A stretch of DNA of 64,000 bases from Gordionus sp. m RMFG-2023 (GCF_954871325.1 NC_088779.1:5892846-5956845), one strand, 5' to 3'; positions 36,181-46,510 are shown, counted from the first letter of the stretch. Numbers and translations: made by a program. The notes: a model not told the origin generated them from the sequence alone.

Positions 36181-37829
36181 GAAAAGATTTCAATTAAATG
36201 AATTGACAAAGTGATTCCATATACTGAAATATTGTTTATTTTTGTTAACAATAAATTAAATTTTTGGATATGGCTTGGGAATAATCTTTGAAACCTATGA
36301 TGTGGTTTGGGTTTGGATTTCCATTAAACATGAACTGGGCCTGAAAATTATTTTTACTTATGACCTAGGCTGGATGAAGAAATCAATGCCAGTGAAGGTC
36401 TCTAATTTCAATGATTAAAATATATCATTTCTCAGACTTTATTTGAAGATAAATGAATGGGCAAATCACAAATATGCCTGTTTTCAATTATTTGCAAAAT
36501 TTATTAGGATTGTTAATTTAAAGAAACTATGATTTCAAAGCATCATACATTTCTAAAAATTGTTGGACACTAAGAAATAAAGAAATCAATTGTGAAGTGT
36601 ATAATGGAGGAAATATTGATCCATGATTGTTTTGGCATAAATAACAAAAAATATTATATTTTTTGTGACCATGCATTAAGCTTACATATAATATAATAGG
36701 AATCTTTTAAGAAAACATTATCAAAAATATAAGTTAATAGCTGATAGTCCATTATGAATGACTGGTAATCAGAATTTTCTTCTTTATTCAATGATGGGTG
36801 CATAATAAATTTCCTTTATATGATGATGATTGAATCAGTAAATTTTTCATTATTTTTATAAAATATGTTAATAGAGTGTATATTTATGAATTTTAATTTA
36901 AAAACAATAAGGGTCTAGAATATATTTTTTTGATTATAAATTACAAATACAAATGAATAAGAATTTATTTTAAAAGATTTTAATATATTTTTTAGATTAA
37001 AAATATAATACAAATGAATAAAAATTTATTGTGCACATATATTAAAATATCTAAATATATATTTCTTTAATATATTTTGTAAAACCACTGGAAAATTTTA
37101 AAATTACACCCTCATTTAAACAAATATAAATTTAATTTCTGAATCACACCTCATAAGATAGGAGAATTTTAAGATTCAGCCATCCACCGTCAAATAAAGG
37201 ATAAAATTATGATTATCCATCATTCTTGATGGCCATCAGTGAGTAAAAAAATATTATCTAAATATTTATTTCATTTTTATTCTAGATGCCAAGTAACAAA
37301 ACAATATATAAAGTCAAATGTGACTATATTAATTGTAAAACTTCTAAAATAAGAAGTGACAAAATAAATAACCATTATAAACATAAACATCCTCATGTCA
37401 AGTTATCTGATATCAAATTTACAAAGATAGCTATCAAAAAGGATAATAATTGGGTATCCTTAAATAAAGATATTCCATTCAATATCACAAATGGGGTTGA
37501 AACCAAGTTACAAAAAAAATCAATAACATCTTACTTCCAAAAAGTAATTTTTTATATATATTATTTTAATTCATGACAATAAATATAAGTAAAAATAACC
37601 TTAAATTTTGTGAATTAGTAGAAACCAATTCTTCATCTATAATTTGAGCATAATACTTTTAATTTTTATTAAAGATAAGATTTTTAATATATAGGTACAT
37701 TTTTATTATGCCCTTTATCAATTTTGAAGGAAATAAATTATAAGAATATTTAAATATTTCAACTTTTGTTAAAAAAAAATTTATATATTATAATTAAGAA
37801 TAAAATAAGTCATTTGCCTAAAATTTTCA
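36181..37829 (+). other. Segment present only in left hAT copy (1,649 bp)
   Basis: This interval is absent from the right copy, where GATTTA joins directly to ACTACTC (about 47604-47610 on the other strand). One shared A at the joint makes the breakpoint ambiguous by a base. The segment includes the 5' part of the gene, exon 1 and any promoter. The remaining transposase exons of the right copy are therefore unlikely to be expressed normally. Confidence 0.9.
37286..37543 (+). CDS. hAT transposase exon 1: N-terminal zinc finger
   Basis: Encodes a Cys/His cluster: KCDYINC, then NNHYKHKH, a C-x4-C ... H-x3-H arrangement typical of DNA-binding fingers at the N-terminus of hAT transposases. It ends KKSITSYFQK, just before a GTAATT donor in phase 0. 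A serine-rich SITSYF motif commonly follows the finger in hAT proteins. This exon exists only in the left copy. Confidence 0.75.
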
Positions 37830-40800
37830 CTACTCTTTATTTAATAATTAGCACAAATCTTTTATTGAAGATTCCCAAATTATATTATCTCATACAATGC
37901 CCAGTTCCAGTGATCTGCTGATTTTGAATAATGAGGTACTTAATTTAAATAAGATTTGTTTTATAATTTTGAAGGGAATAAATGAGGATATTCAGATATT
38001 TTCATGAACAAATTTTAATTAATCTTTATTTAATAATTAGCTCAAATCTTTTACTGAAGATTCCCAAATTATATTATCTCATACAATGCCCAGTTCCAGT
38101 GATCTGGTGATTTTGAATGATGAGGTACTTAATTTAAATAAGATTTGTTTGATAATTCTGAAGTGAATAAATTATGAAATATTTTCCACTTTTCTATATC
38201 TTAATTAAGAATAAAATTTTTATTAAAATTAAGATTTTCATAAGTAAACAAATTTTAACCACTCTTTATTTAATAATTAGCATGAATCTTTTATTGAAGA
38301 TTCCCAAATTATATTATCTTCTCATACAATGCCCAGTTCCAGTGATCTGCTGATTTTGAATAATGAGGTACTTAATTTAAATAAGATTTCTTTTATAATT
38401 TTGAAGGGAATAAATGAGGATATTCAGATATTTTCATGAATAAACAAATTTTAATTATTCTTTATTTAATAAGTAGCACAAATCTTTTACTGAAGATTCC
38501 CAAATTATATTATCTCATACAATGCCCAGTTCCAGTGATCTGGTGATTTTGAATGATGAGGTACTTAATTTAAATAAGATTTGTTTGATAATTCTGAAGT
38601 GAATAAATTATGAAATATTTTCCACTTTTCTATATCTTAATTAAGAATAAAATTTTTATTAAAATTAAGATTTTCATAAGTAAACAAATTTTAACCACTC
38701 TTTATTTAATAATTAGCATGAATCTTTTATTGAAGATTCCCAAATTATATTATCTTCTCATACAATGCCCAGTTCCAGTGATCTGCTGATTTTGAATAAT
38801 GAGGTACTTAATTTAAATAAGATTTCTTTTATAATTTTGAAGGGAATAAATGAGGATATTCAGATATTTTCATGAATAAACAAATTTTAATTATTCTTTA
38901 TTTAATAATTAGCACAAATCTTTTACTGAAGATTCCCAAATTATATTATCTTCTCATACAATGCCCAGTTCCAGTGATCTGCTGATTTTGAATGATGAGG
39001 TATTTAATTTAAATAAAACTATACACTCTTTAATAATAATTAGCAAACACACAAAGTTATTGAAAATTCCCCAATTATATCTTTTTTTCATCCAATTATC
39101 AATCCCAATGCAAGCCAAAATATTTCAAACATTAAAGGCCCAAATATTATTCAATTATATAAAAAAAAGGAGCCTAATGACCCTTTTCATTTCATATTCT
39201 TTAGAATGACAAATATCTTGATTAATTTCATAATTTCCATAGGCCCATGTCAGCCATGTTCAAATATATTTCAATATCCTGTTACTCACAAAAGGTTTTT
39301 AAAAAATTTAATTTTTATTAATTTTTACGCATCCATTATTTCTACTTTTAAATAGGAGCATGAATATATCCTATTATAAAAAGGTTAATATTGATGGTTC
39401 CCTCAAACCAAGAAATTGGTTATCCTATAGCACCACTTTAGACAAAGTCTTTTGTCTTTATTGTCTTATGTTTGGTGGCCCTAAATCCAATACTTTTTGG
39501 ACTCAACTTGGAGTAAATAATTGGAAAAATTTTAAGCGTGACTTAGAGAGACATGAGTCATCTTCTATTCATAAGGATTGTGAATACACCAACATGACTT
39601 GGCTTGCAAATAAGCGTATTCAAGATCATTTTCTATCAAATAGGCTTGATATAATAATGGAAAATCGTAATATAGTTCATAATATTATTGATGCCATTAT
39701 ATACCTTATAAAATGTAACATAGCCTTTTGGGGCACTAATTCGAATGAAGGTAATTTTATGTGCCTCATAAAATTAATGGCAAAAACGGTTCCAACTTTA
39801 CGGGCATACATTGATAACAACGAAAAATTGAGGAGAAAAAAATCAGATAAAATTTCAAGACCTTATATAAATTTATTGTCATATGGCCATGTGAAAAAAA
39901 TTATTGAAGTCATTAAGATAAAAATAATAAAATGTATTATTCAAAAAATTAAAGAGAATTGTGCCTATAGCATCATATTAGATGGAACATATGATGTGTC
40001 TAAAAAAGAATGCATTGCTTTACTTGTAAGATATATAGAAGATGATCCGCATCCACATCCTGTAGAAAGGATCATCCATGTTTTTACAACATCAGAAACC
40101 ACCGGGGAAAATATAAAGAAACATGTTTTTTCTAAGTTCAAAGATCTTGGTCTTCCTCTTGATTATATGGTTGGGCAAAGTATGGATGGTGCAGGGAATA
40201 TGAGAGGAGTATACAAAGGAATGCAGGCTTTAATATTGAAAGAGGCTCCAAAAGCCATATATATTTGGTGCCATGCACATAGGCTCAATTTAGTAGTTGC
40301 TCATGTTTGTGGATGCAAAATAGAAATGAAAAAGGTAATGGGAATATTGGATGAGTTATATAATTTCATGAATGGGGTAAGACGTCAAGGAGTGTTTGTT
40401 AAATATCAAATGACAAAGTCTAAAAAATCTCTTAAAAGAATAAAAAATACAACAAGGTAAATATAATATTTTTAATGTAACTTATCTTTTTTTAGAAATT
40501 GGTCATCATCTTATAAAGCTGTAGAAATTTTTTTAGATGTTTATGAACATATTATAGCATCATTAAATGAATTAAAAGATTCTAATGACCCAAGCACCTC
40601 TTCTATTGCCGATGGATTATTAACAAGAATTAAGGATGAAGATTTCATATTAAGTCTATTTATTTTGAAAGAAATATTGAAATGCACACATGAGGCTTGT
40701 ATTGAAATGCAGGCAGTTGGTAATGATTTGGCTATGGTAACTAAATTAATACAACACACAAAAAATAAATTACAAAGACTAAGAGGTTAAAATTAGTTAC

Positions 40801-41733
40801 GATTTCTATAAATAATTTTAAAATGTAGCTAATGGGGATAATATTTTTTTAAAATTGCATTCCTTATCTAACAGTTATTTGAAAAAGAATAATGTTACAA
40901 CGGAATTGCATAATATAAAATCAATATTCAAATTTGATCAAACAGCATTCAATAATTATGTTAAACAAAAAAAAAACAAGTTGAATAAAAAAAGATTTAA
41001 AATTATTATTTAGCATTATAGATATAAAAGGGAAATATTTTTCCCTGTGCTTGATACAATCATTAATGATTTAAATGAAAGATTTAATTATGATTGTTTA
41101 AATTTTTTATCTCAAATATCTCTTTTTACACCAGCTGGAATTATAGCCAATGATAGAATAGAAGGGTGGCAAATATCTCAAATTTGTCATACTTACCAAT
41201 TAAATGCTCAAGATATTGCTCGTGAATATAATGATTTTCGATCTTTATATTTGGATTCACAAGCAATCATTTATTGCAAGGATCTTTTGAAAATAAAAAA
41301 GAATGATGGGTTATATATTGATGAAAGTAATTTATTGATATTTTATTTAAAATTATATATAATTAAAGGTATTGTAAACGATGAAACCGAGGAAGATATC
41401 AATAACGATAACATAATTAATACAAAAAAATGGATAAAATATTCATTTATACTACCATATCGTCTTTTAAATAAATTAAATTCTTATTCTAATTTATATT
41501 TATTATATAAATATTTATTGACTCTACCAACTACTTCTTGTTCAGCCGAAAGAGTGATGAGCAAAGTCAAAATAAATAAAACTAGAATGCGGAATAAAAT
41601 TTCTGACCCCTTTTTAGAAAATTTACTTCTAATATCCAGCGAAATTGATGTTTTTGAAAGATTTAAAATAGACGACATTATAACGCGATTTGCATCTACG
41701 TCTAAAAGATTAACTAAATTATTAATAAAATAA
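37286..41733 (+). CDS. hAT transposase gene, 12 predicted exons, about 1,091 aa, open throughout
   Basis: This enzyme cuts out and re-inserts the element in the nucleus. Predicted exons: 37286-37543, 37852-37935, 38041-38124, 38281-38367, 38477-38560, 38717-38803, 38913-38999, 39044-39294, 39356-40456, 40496-40785, 40829-40979, 41022-41733. All introns are GT-AG, phases agree, and the total of 3,276 nt is divisible by three, ending in TAA. Domains in order: N-terminal Cys/His zinc finger (exon 1), repeated cassette peptides (exons 2-7), TTF-type zinc finger (end of exon 8 and start of exon 9), DUF4371-like RNase-H-fold catalytic region (exon 9), and hAT C-terminal dimerisation region (exon 12). 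Catalytic acids are likely the Asp in ILDGTYDVS, the Asp in SMDGAGNMRG and the Glu in TSCSAERVM. Introns 8-11 are only 39-61 nt. Splicing is inferred from sequence. The start ATG is the first in exon 1, and an upstream 5' UTR exon is possible. Confidence 0.85.
37852..38999 (+). repeat. Array of six symmetric cassette exons in hAT transposase, left copy
   Basis: Six near-copies of an 84- or 87-nt exon (37852-37935, 38041-38124, 38281-38367, 38477-38560, 38717-38803, 38913-38999), each preceded by a TAG acceptor and followed by GAG|GTA. All begin and end in phase 0, so any number can be included or skipped without shifting the frame. The peptide reads like HKSFIEDSQIIL followed by SHTMPSSSDLLILNNE. 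The 87-nt form adds one Ser. Introns between units differ in two alternating types, giving a higher-order period of 436 bp. Exon 8 begins with a related sequence (HKVIENSPIISFF), suggesting the cassette arose by duplication of that exon's start. Confidence 0.85.
39044..39294 (+). CDS. hAT transposase exon 8
   Basis: Starts after TTAG in phase 0 and ends AAAG|GTTTTT in phase 2. It encodes HKVIENSPIISFF, KKKEPNDPFHF and ISIGPCQPCSNIFQYPVTHK. The last part is the segment that precedes the TTF zinc finger in this hAT type, where the family usually has a GP-x-QP motif. A 61-nt intron separates it from exon 9. Reading on without splicing reaches a stop just before exon 9, which supports the intron. 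Confidence 0.75.
39356..40456 (+). CDS. hAT transposase exon 9: TTF zinc finger and catalytic core
   Basis: Main 1,101-nt exon. The start encodes NWLSYSTTLDKVFCLYCLMF and FKRDLERHESSSIHKDC, the TTF-type zinc finger. Next come GNFMCLIKLM and SRPYINLLSYG. The catalytic core has ILDGTYDVSKKE (first Asp), LLVRYIED, TTGENIKKHVF, GQSMDGAGNMRGVYKGMQA (second Asp) and YIWCHAHRLNLVVAH, the C-x2-H ... NL block of hAT enzymes. It matches the DUF4371-containing hAT group. The donor is AG|GTAAAT. Intron 9 is 39 nt. Confidence 0.92.
40496..40979 (+). CDS. hAT transposase exons 10 and 11
   Basis: Exon 10 (40496-40785) encodes NWSSSYKAVEIFLDVYEHI, SIADGLLTRIKDEDFIL and KLIQHTKNKLQRLRG, part of the alpha-helical insertion of hAT transposases. 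A 43-nt intron (40786-40828) leads to exon 11 (40829-40979), which encodes LKLHSLSNSYLKKNN. A 42-nt intron (40980-41021) then joins to exon 12. Phase 2, 1 and 2 junctions are all consistent. The choice of the 40829 acceptor is the least certain, because other AG sites lie nearby. Confidence 0.7.
41022..41733 (+). CDS. hAT transposase exon 12: C-terminal dimerisation region
   Basis: Begins with YKREIFFPVLDTIINDLNER, the usual lead into the last third of hAT transposases, and ends in TAA. LLTLPTTSCSAERVMSKVK, KTRMRNKI and LENLLLISSE form the hAT C-terminal dimerisation motif (Dimer_Tnp_hAT type). The Glu of SAER is the likely third catalytic residue. Confidence 0.92.
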
Positions 41734-41807
41734 GTTATATCTTTTTCACAGCTAATTATATACGCCTTTTTAATAATGTAAATTTAATTTAATAGTTTTT
41801 TATATCA

Positions 41808-42215
41808 TTCTAGTCCGGTGCATAATATAATACTATATTCATTTTATTTAAATATTTTATAATAGTTATATTTACATAAATGTTTTTATAATTCCAGTGC
41901 AAAATATATTATATTCATTTTATTTTAATATTTTATATAAAACTTATATTTACATAGATGTTTTTATAATTCCAGTGCAACTATATTCATTTTTTTCTCA
42001 TATTTTATATAAAAGTTATATTTACATAAAAAAATTTATATTTCCAGTGCAAAATATACTCTATTCATTTTATATTTTATATAATAGTTATATTTACATA
42101 AATGTTTTTATAATTCTTGTGCAAAATATACTATATTCTTTATTCTAATATTTTATATAAAAGTTATATTTACATAAAAATTTTTTTTATATAATAGTTA
42201 TATCTATATGAATGT
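41808..42215 (+). repeat. AT-rich minisatellite, about 73 bp x 5, 3' of hAT transposase
   Basis: Irregular units share ATAATTCCAGTGCAAAATATA, CTATATTCATTTTAT and AGTTATATTTACATAAATG. The array makes several spurious reading frames of Ile/Tyr/Leu composition. It lies between the stop codon and the subterminal region. Confidence 0.8.
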
Positions 42216-42225
42216 TTTTAATTAA

Positions 42226-42360
42226 TATAAAGGCATTAGTATTTATAGAATCAAGCTATACCTCTTTAAAATTACTCATTTTGTTTTTTTTACTTAATAT
42301 AAAGGTATTAGTAATTATAGAATCAAGCTATACCTCTTTAAAATTACTCATCTTATATTT
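42226..42360 (+). repeat. Tandem duplication, about 72 bp x 2, in hAT 3' region
   Basis: Two adjacent units contain AATATAAAGGCATTAGTA and AATCAAGCTATACCTCTTTA. Present identically in the right copy at 43506-43640. Confidence 0.8.
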
Positions 42361-42621
42361 TTTTACTAAATTTTTGATATTTTTTTATAGTAATGTAAAT
42401 ATGTTATCTCATTTAATACTATTATATTAATTTTTATGAAAATAAATTGATTATCAATCAAATTATGAAAAGAGTGCACTACCTACTTAAATATAAGTTA
42501 ATTGAAAACGGATAGTAACAATAGTTATCAGTTTGTAAATTTTTTTTTCCAAAGCAGGTCTGAATGTTTGTAAGGGTATAAATAGTGACTTAATATAAGA
42601 TTTTCTTGATTAAGGCAAATA

Positions 42622-42640
42622 TCGCGGCCGAAGGCCGCGA
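42622..42640 (+). other. GC-rich hairpin near inner end of left hAT
   Basis: TCGCGGCC and GGCCGCGA form a perfect 8-bp stem around a GAA loop, followed by AAATTTTTTTA. It is a striking GC island in an AT-rich element and occurs at the same place in the right copy (43226-43244). It looks like a bacterial intrinsic terminator. In this eukaryotic transposon it is more likely a structural or protein-binding site. Confidence 0.8.
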
Positions 42641-42650
42641 AATTTTTTTA

Positions 42651-42679
42651 GGGGGGTAGGGGTAGATTTGGGATGGGGG
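42651..42679 (+). other. G-quadruplex motif near inner end of left hAT
   Basis: G6-TA-G4-TAGATTT-G3-AT-G5 satisfies the usual four-run, loop-of-1-to-7 rule. It lies 35 bp from the element end. The right copy has the complement at 43187-43215. Confidence 0.8.
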
Positions 42680-42714
42680 TTGCCTCCATCAAATTTTCTG
42701 CCATGTAGACGCTG

Positions 42715-43151
42715 ATCGGAGTTGTTGCAGGATCCATTTATTTGATGATATATTTGTCGTTTGTACAACTCGGCTTCTACGATCAGAACTCCTTTTGAGG
42801 TATAGCTAATCCTATTTTTATGTAGGTAACTCTTGTTGAAGTGTTATTTCTTCTAATTAATTTTTAACATTTGAGAAAATTTTGATTTAATCGTATTAAA
42901 CATAGGAACCAGTTATAATATCTATATTATTAATCTGAACTTAAGTTTATAAGCAGGGAGAAAATGGTTTGCCAATATAAGTCCAGCCCCATAGTTTATC
43001 ACATTGCAAGCAGTACCTCAGCAAGTAATTTATTTTCTCGTAATAGTATATTAAATGAAAGGTAAGGCCCTGTTTAGGTTGATTTATTAAAACGACCCGA
43101 TTAAGATTTTAGCTAAAATAATGTTATGAAAGCATAGACATATCTACCAGC
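42715..43151. other. 437-bp spacer between the two inverted hAT copies (flipped host segment)
   Basis: Starts ATCGGAGT and ends CTACCAGC. Its two terminal octamers are reverse complements of the octamers outside the opposite copies: ACTCCGAT at 48530-48537 and GCTGGTAG at 35245-35252. Replacing the spacer by its reverse complement gives both copies perfect 8-bp target duplications. It contains one arm of a small MITE (43065-43128) and no gene. Confidence 0.9.
43065..43128 (+). repeat. Second arm of the split MITE, inside the spacer
   Basis: Partner of 35158-35221. As assembled both arms read in the same direction. Flipping the spacer would place this arm in inverted orientation just beyond the GCTGGTAG target site, restoring a fold-back element interrupted by the hAT insertion. 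Confidence 0.5.
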
Positions 43152-43225
43152 CAGCGTCTACATGGCAGAAAATTTGATGGAGGCAACCCCCATCCCAAAT
43201 CTACCCCTACCCCCCTAAAAAAATT

Positions 43226-43244
43226 TCGCGGCCTTCGGCCGCGA
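43226..43244 (-). other. GC-rich hairpin, right hAT copy
   Basis: Mirror of 42622-42640: 8-bp stem of TCGCGGCC and GGCCGCGA with a 3-nt loop, next to the complementary C-rich strand of the G-quadruplex motif (43187-43215). Confidence 0.8.
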
Positions 43245-43505
43245 TATTTGCCTTAATCAAGAAAATCTTATATTAAGTCACTATTTATACCCTTACAAAC
43301 ATTCAGACCTGCTTTGGAAAAAAAAATTTACAAACTGATAACTATTGTTACTATCCGTTTTCAATTAACTTATATTTAAGTAGGTAGTGCAATCTTTTCA
43401 TAATTTGATTGATAATCAATTTATTTTCATAAAAATTAATATAATAGTATTAAATGAGATAACATATTTACATTACTATAAAAAAATATCAAAAATTTAG
43501 TAAAA

Positions 43506-44058
43506 AAATATAAGATGAGTAATTTTAAAGAGGTATAGCTTGATTCTATAATTACTAATACCTTTATATTAAGTAAAAAAAACAAAATGAGTAATTTTAA
43601 AGAGGTATAGCTTGATTCTATAAATACTAATGCCTTTATATTAATTAAAAACATTCATATAGATATAACTATTATATAAAAAAAATTTTTATGTAAATAT
43701 AACTTTTATATAAAATATTAGAATAAAGAATATAGTATATTTTGCACAAGAATTATAAAAACATTTATGTAAATATAACTATTATATAAAATATAAAATG
43801 AATAGAGTATATTTTGCACTGGAAATATAAATTTTTTTATGTAAATATAACTTTTATATAAAATATGAGAAAAAAATGAATATAGTTGCACTGGAATTAT
43901 AAAAACATCTATGTAAATATAAGTTTTATATAAAATATTAAAATAAAATGAATATAATATATTTTGCACTGGAATTATAAAAACATTTATGTAAATATAA
44001 CTATTATAAAATATTTAAATAAAATGAATATAGTATTATATTATGCACCGGACTAGAA
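43506..44058 (-). repeat. AT-rich minisatellites of right hAT copy
   Basis: Mirror of the arrays at 41808-42215 and 42226-42360 (here 43651-44058 and 43506-43640). The repeat number appears unchanged between copies, although such arrays usually vary quickly. This argues that the two copies are very young or homogenised. Confidence 0.8.
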
Positions 44059-44132
44059 TGATATAAAAAACTATTAAATTAAATTTACATTATTAAAAAG
44101 GCGTATATAATTAGCTGTGAAAAAGATATAAC

Positions 44133-44844
44133 TTATTTTATTAATAATTTAGTTAATCTTTTAGACGTAGATGCAAATCGCGTTATAATGTCGTCTATTT
44201 TAAATCTTTCAAAAACATCAATTTCGCTGGATATTAGAAGTAAATTTTCTAAAAAGGGGTCAGAAATTTTATTCCGCATTCTAGTTTTATTTATTTTGAC
44301 TTTGCTCATCACTCTTTCGGCTGAACAAGAAGTAGTTGGTAGAGTCAATAAATATTTATATAATAAATATAAATTAGAATAAGAATTTAATTTATTTAAA
44401 AGACGATATGGTAGTATAAATGAATATTTTATCCATTTTTTTGTATTAATTATGTTATCGTTATTGATATCTTCCTCGGTTTCATCGTTTACAATACCTT
44501 TAATTATATATAATTTTAAATAAAATATCAATAAATTACTTTCATCAATATATAACCCATCATTCTTTTTTATTTTCAAAAGATCCTTGCAATAAATGAT
44601 TGCTTGTGAATCCAAATATAAAGATCGAAAATCATTATATTCACGAGCAATATCTTGAGCATTTAATTGGTAAGTATGACAAATTTGAGATATTTGCCAC
44701 CCTTCTATTCTATCATTGGCTATAATTCCAGCTGGTGTAAAAAGAGATATTTGAGATAAAAAATTTAAACAATCATAATTAAATCTTTCATTTAAATCAT
44801 TAATGATTGTATCAAGCACAGGGAAAAATATTTCCCTTTTATAT
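44133..44844 (-). CDS. Right hAT copy, exon 12 equivalent (dimerisation region)
   Basis: Encodes the same C-terminal protein segment as 41022-41733, including TSCSAERVMSK and LENLLLISSE, and remains open. No inactivating change is visible within it. Confidence 0.85.
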
Positions 44845-45409
44845 CTATAATGCTAAATAATAATTTTAAATCTTTTTTTATTCAACTTGTTTTTTTTTTG
44901 TTTAACATAATTATTGAATGCTGTTTGATCAAATTTGAATATTGATTTTATATTATGCAATTCCGTTGTAACATTATTCTTTTTCAAATAACTGTTAGAT
45001 AAGGAATGCAATTTTAAAAAAATATTATCCCCATTAGCTACATTTTAAAATTATTTATAGAAATCGTAACTAATTTTAACCTCTTAGTCTTTGTAATTTA
45101 TTTTTTGTGTGTTGTATTAATTTAGTTACCATAGCCAAATCATTACCAACTGCCTGCATTTCAATACAAGCCTCATGTGTGCATTTCAATATTTCTTTCA
45201 AAATAAATAGACTTAATATGAAATCTTCATCCTTAATTCTTGTTAATAATCCATCGGCAATAGAAGAGGTGCTTGGGTCATTAGAATCTTTTAATTCATT
45301 TAATGATGCTATAATATGTTCATAAACATCTAAAAAAATTTCTACAGCTTTATAAGATGATGACCAATTTCTAAAAAAAGATAAGTTACATTAAAAATAT
45401 TATATTTAC

Positions 45410-46510
45410 CTTGTTGTATTTTTTATTCTTTTAAGAGATTTTTTAGACTTTGTCATTTGATATTTAACAAACACTCCTTGACGTCTTACCCCATTCATGA
45501 AATTATATAACTCATCCAATATTCCCATTACCTTTTTCATTTCTATTTTGCATCCACAAACATGAGCAACTACTAAATTGAGCCTATGTGCATGGCACCA
45601 AATATATATGGCTTTTGGAGCCTCTTTCAATATTAAAGCCTGCATTCCTTTGTATACTCCTCTCATATTCCCTGCACCATCCATACTTTGCCCAACCATA
45701 TAATCAAGAGGAAGACCAAGATCTTTGAACTTAGAAAAAACATGTTTCTTTATATTTTCCCCGGTGGTTTCTGATGTTGTAAAAACATGGATGATCCTTT
45801 CTACAGGATGTGGATGCGGATCATCTTCTATATATCTTACAAGTAAAGCAATGCATTCTTTTTTAGACACATCATATGTTCCATCTAATATGATGCTATA
45901 GGCACAATTCTCTTTAATTTTTTGAATAATACATTTTATTATTTTTATCTTAATGACTTCAATAATTTTTTTCACATGGCCATATGACAATAAATTTATA
46001 TAAGGTCTTGAAATTTTATCTGATTTTTTTCTCCTCAATTTTTCGTTGTTATCAATGTATGCCCGTAAAGTTGGAACCGTTTTTGCCATTAATTTTATGA
46101 GGCACATAAAATTACCTTCATTCGAATTAGTGCCCCAAAAGGCTATGTTACATTTTATAAGGTATATAATGGCATCAATAATATTATGAACTATATTACG
46201 ATTTTCCATTATTATATCAAGCCTATTTGATAGAAAATGATCTTGAATACGCTTATTTGCAAGCCAAGTCATGTTGGTGTATTCACAATCCTTATGAATA
46301 GAAGATGACTCATGTCTCTCTAAGTCACGCTTAAAATTTTTCCAATTATTTACTCCAAGTTGAGTCCAAAAAGTATTGGATTTAGGGCCACCAAACATAA
46401 GACAATAAAGACAAAAGACTTTGTCTAAAGTGGTGCTATAGGATAACCAATTTCTTGGTTTGAGGGAACCATCAATATTAACCTTTTTATAATAGGATAT
46501 ATTCATGCTC
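45410..46510 (-). CDS. Right hAT copy, exon 9 equivalent (TTF finger and catalytic core)
   Basis: Encodes the same 366-residue segment from MNISYYKK onward as the left copy, with both catalytic Asp blocks (ILDGTYDVS and SMDGAGNMRG) intact. The loss of exon 1, not damage here, is what makes this gene defective. Confidence 0.85.

Larger units (their letters stand above)
35253..42714 (+). mobile_element. hAT DNA transposon, left copy, apparently complete (7,462 bp)
   Basis: The outer end starts CAGTGTCTACATGGC. The inner end finishes GCCATGTAGACGCTG, whose reverse complement is CAGCGTCTACATGGC, giving a 15-bp terminal inverted repeat with one mismatch and the CAGNG start usual for hAT. Just inside the outer end is a G-rich tandem repeat (35313-35402). 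Just inside the inner end are a GC hairpin and a G-quadruplex motif. A 12-exon transposase gene on the plus strand appears open throughout, so this copy looks autonomous. The sequence between exon 12 and the end holds AT-rich minisatellites. The inverted right copy (43152-48529) is nearly identical wherever both are present. Confidence 0.95.

Noticed and set aside
37852-38999. CRISPR-like array
   Set aside because: Unit length (84-87 nt), splice signals, coding phase and eukaryotic context exclude it.
40541-40759. Minus-strand frame of 72 codons, and its mirror at 45107-45325
   Set aside because: Antisense shadow of hAT transposase exon 10, which has clear family motifs on the other strand.
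41484-41678. Minus-strand frame of 64 codons, and its mirror at 44188-44382
   Set aside because: Antisense of the hAT dimerisation exon.
41897-42430. Two open frames of 83 and 72 codons 3' of the transposase, and mirrors at 43436-43969
   Set aside because: They arise from translating AT-rich minisatellite units and have repetitive Ile/Tyr/Leu/Phe composition.
42622-42650. Rho-independent terminator (GC hairpin followed by a T run)
   Set aside because: The element is a spliced eukaryotic transposon with no bacterial gene next to it. Kept only as a structural feature.
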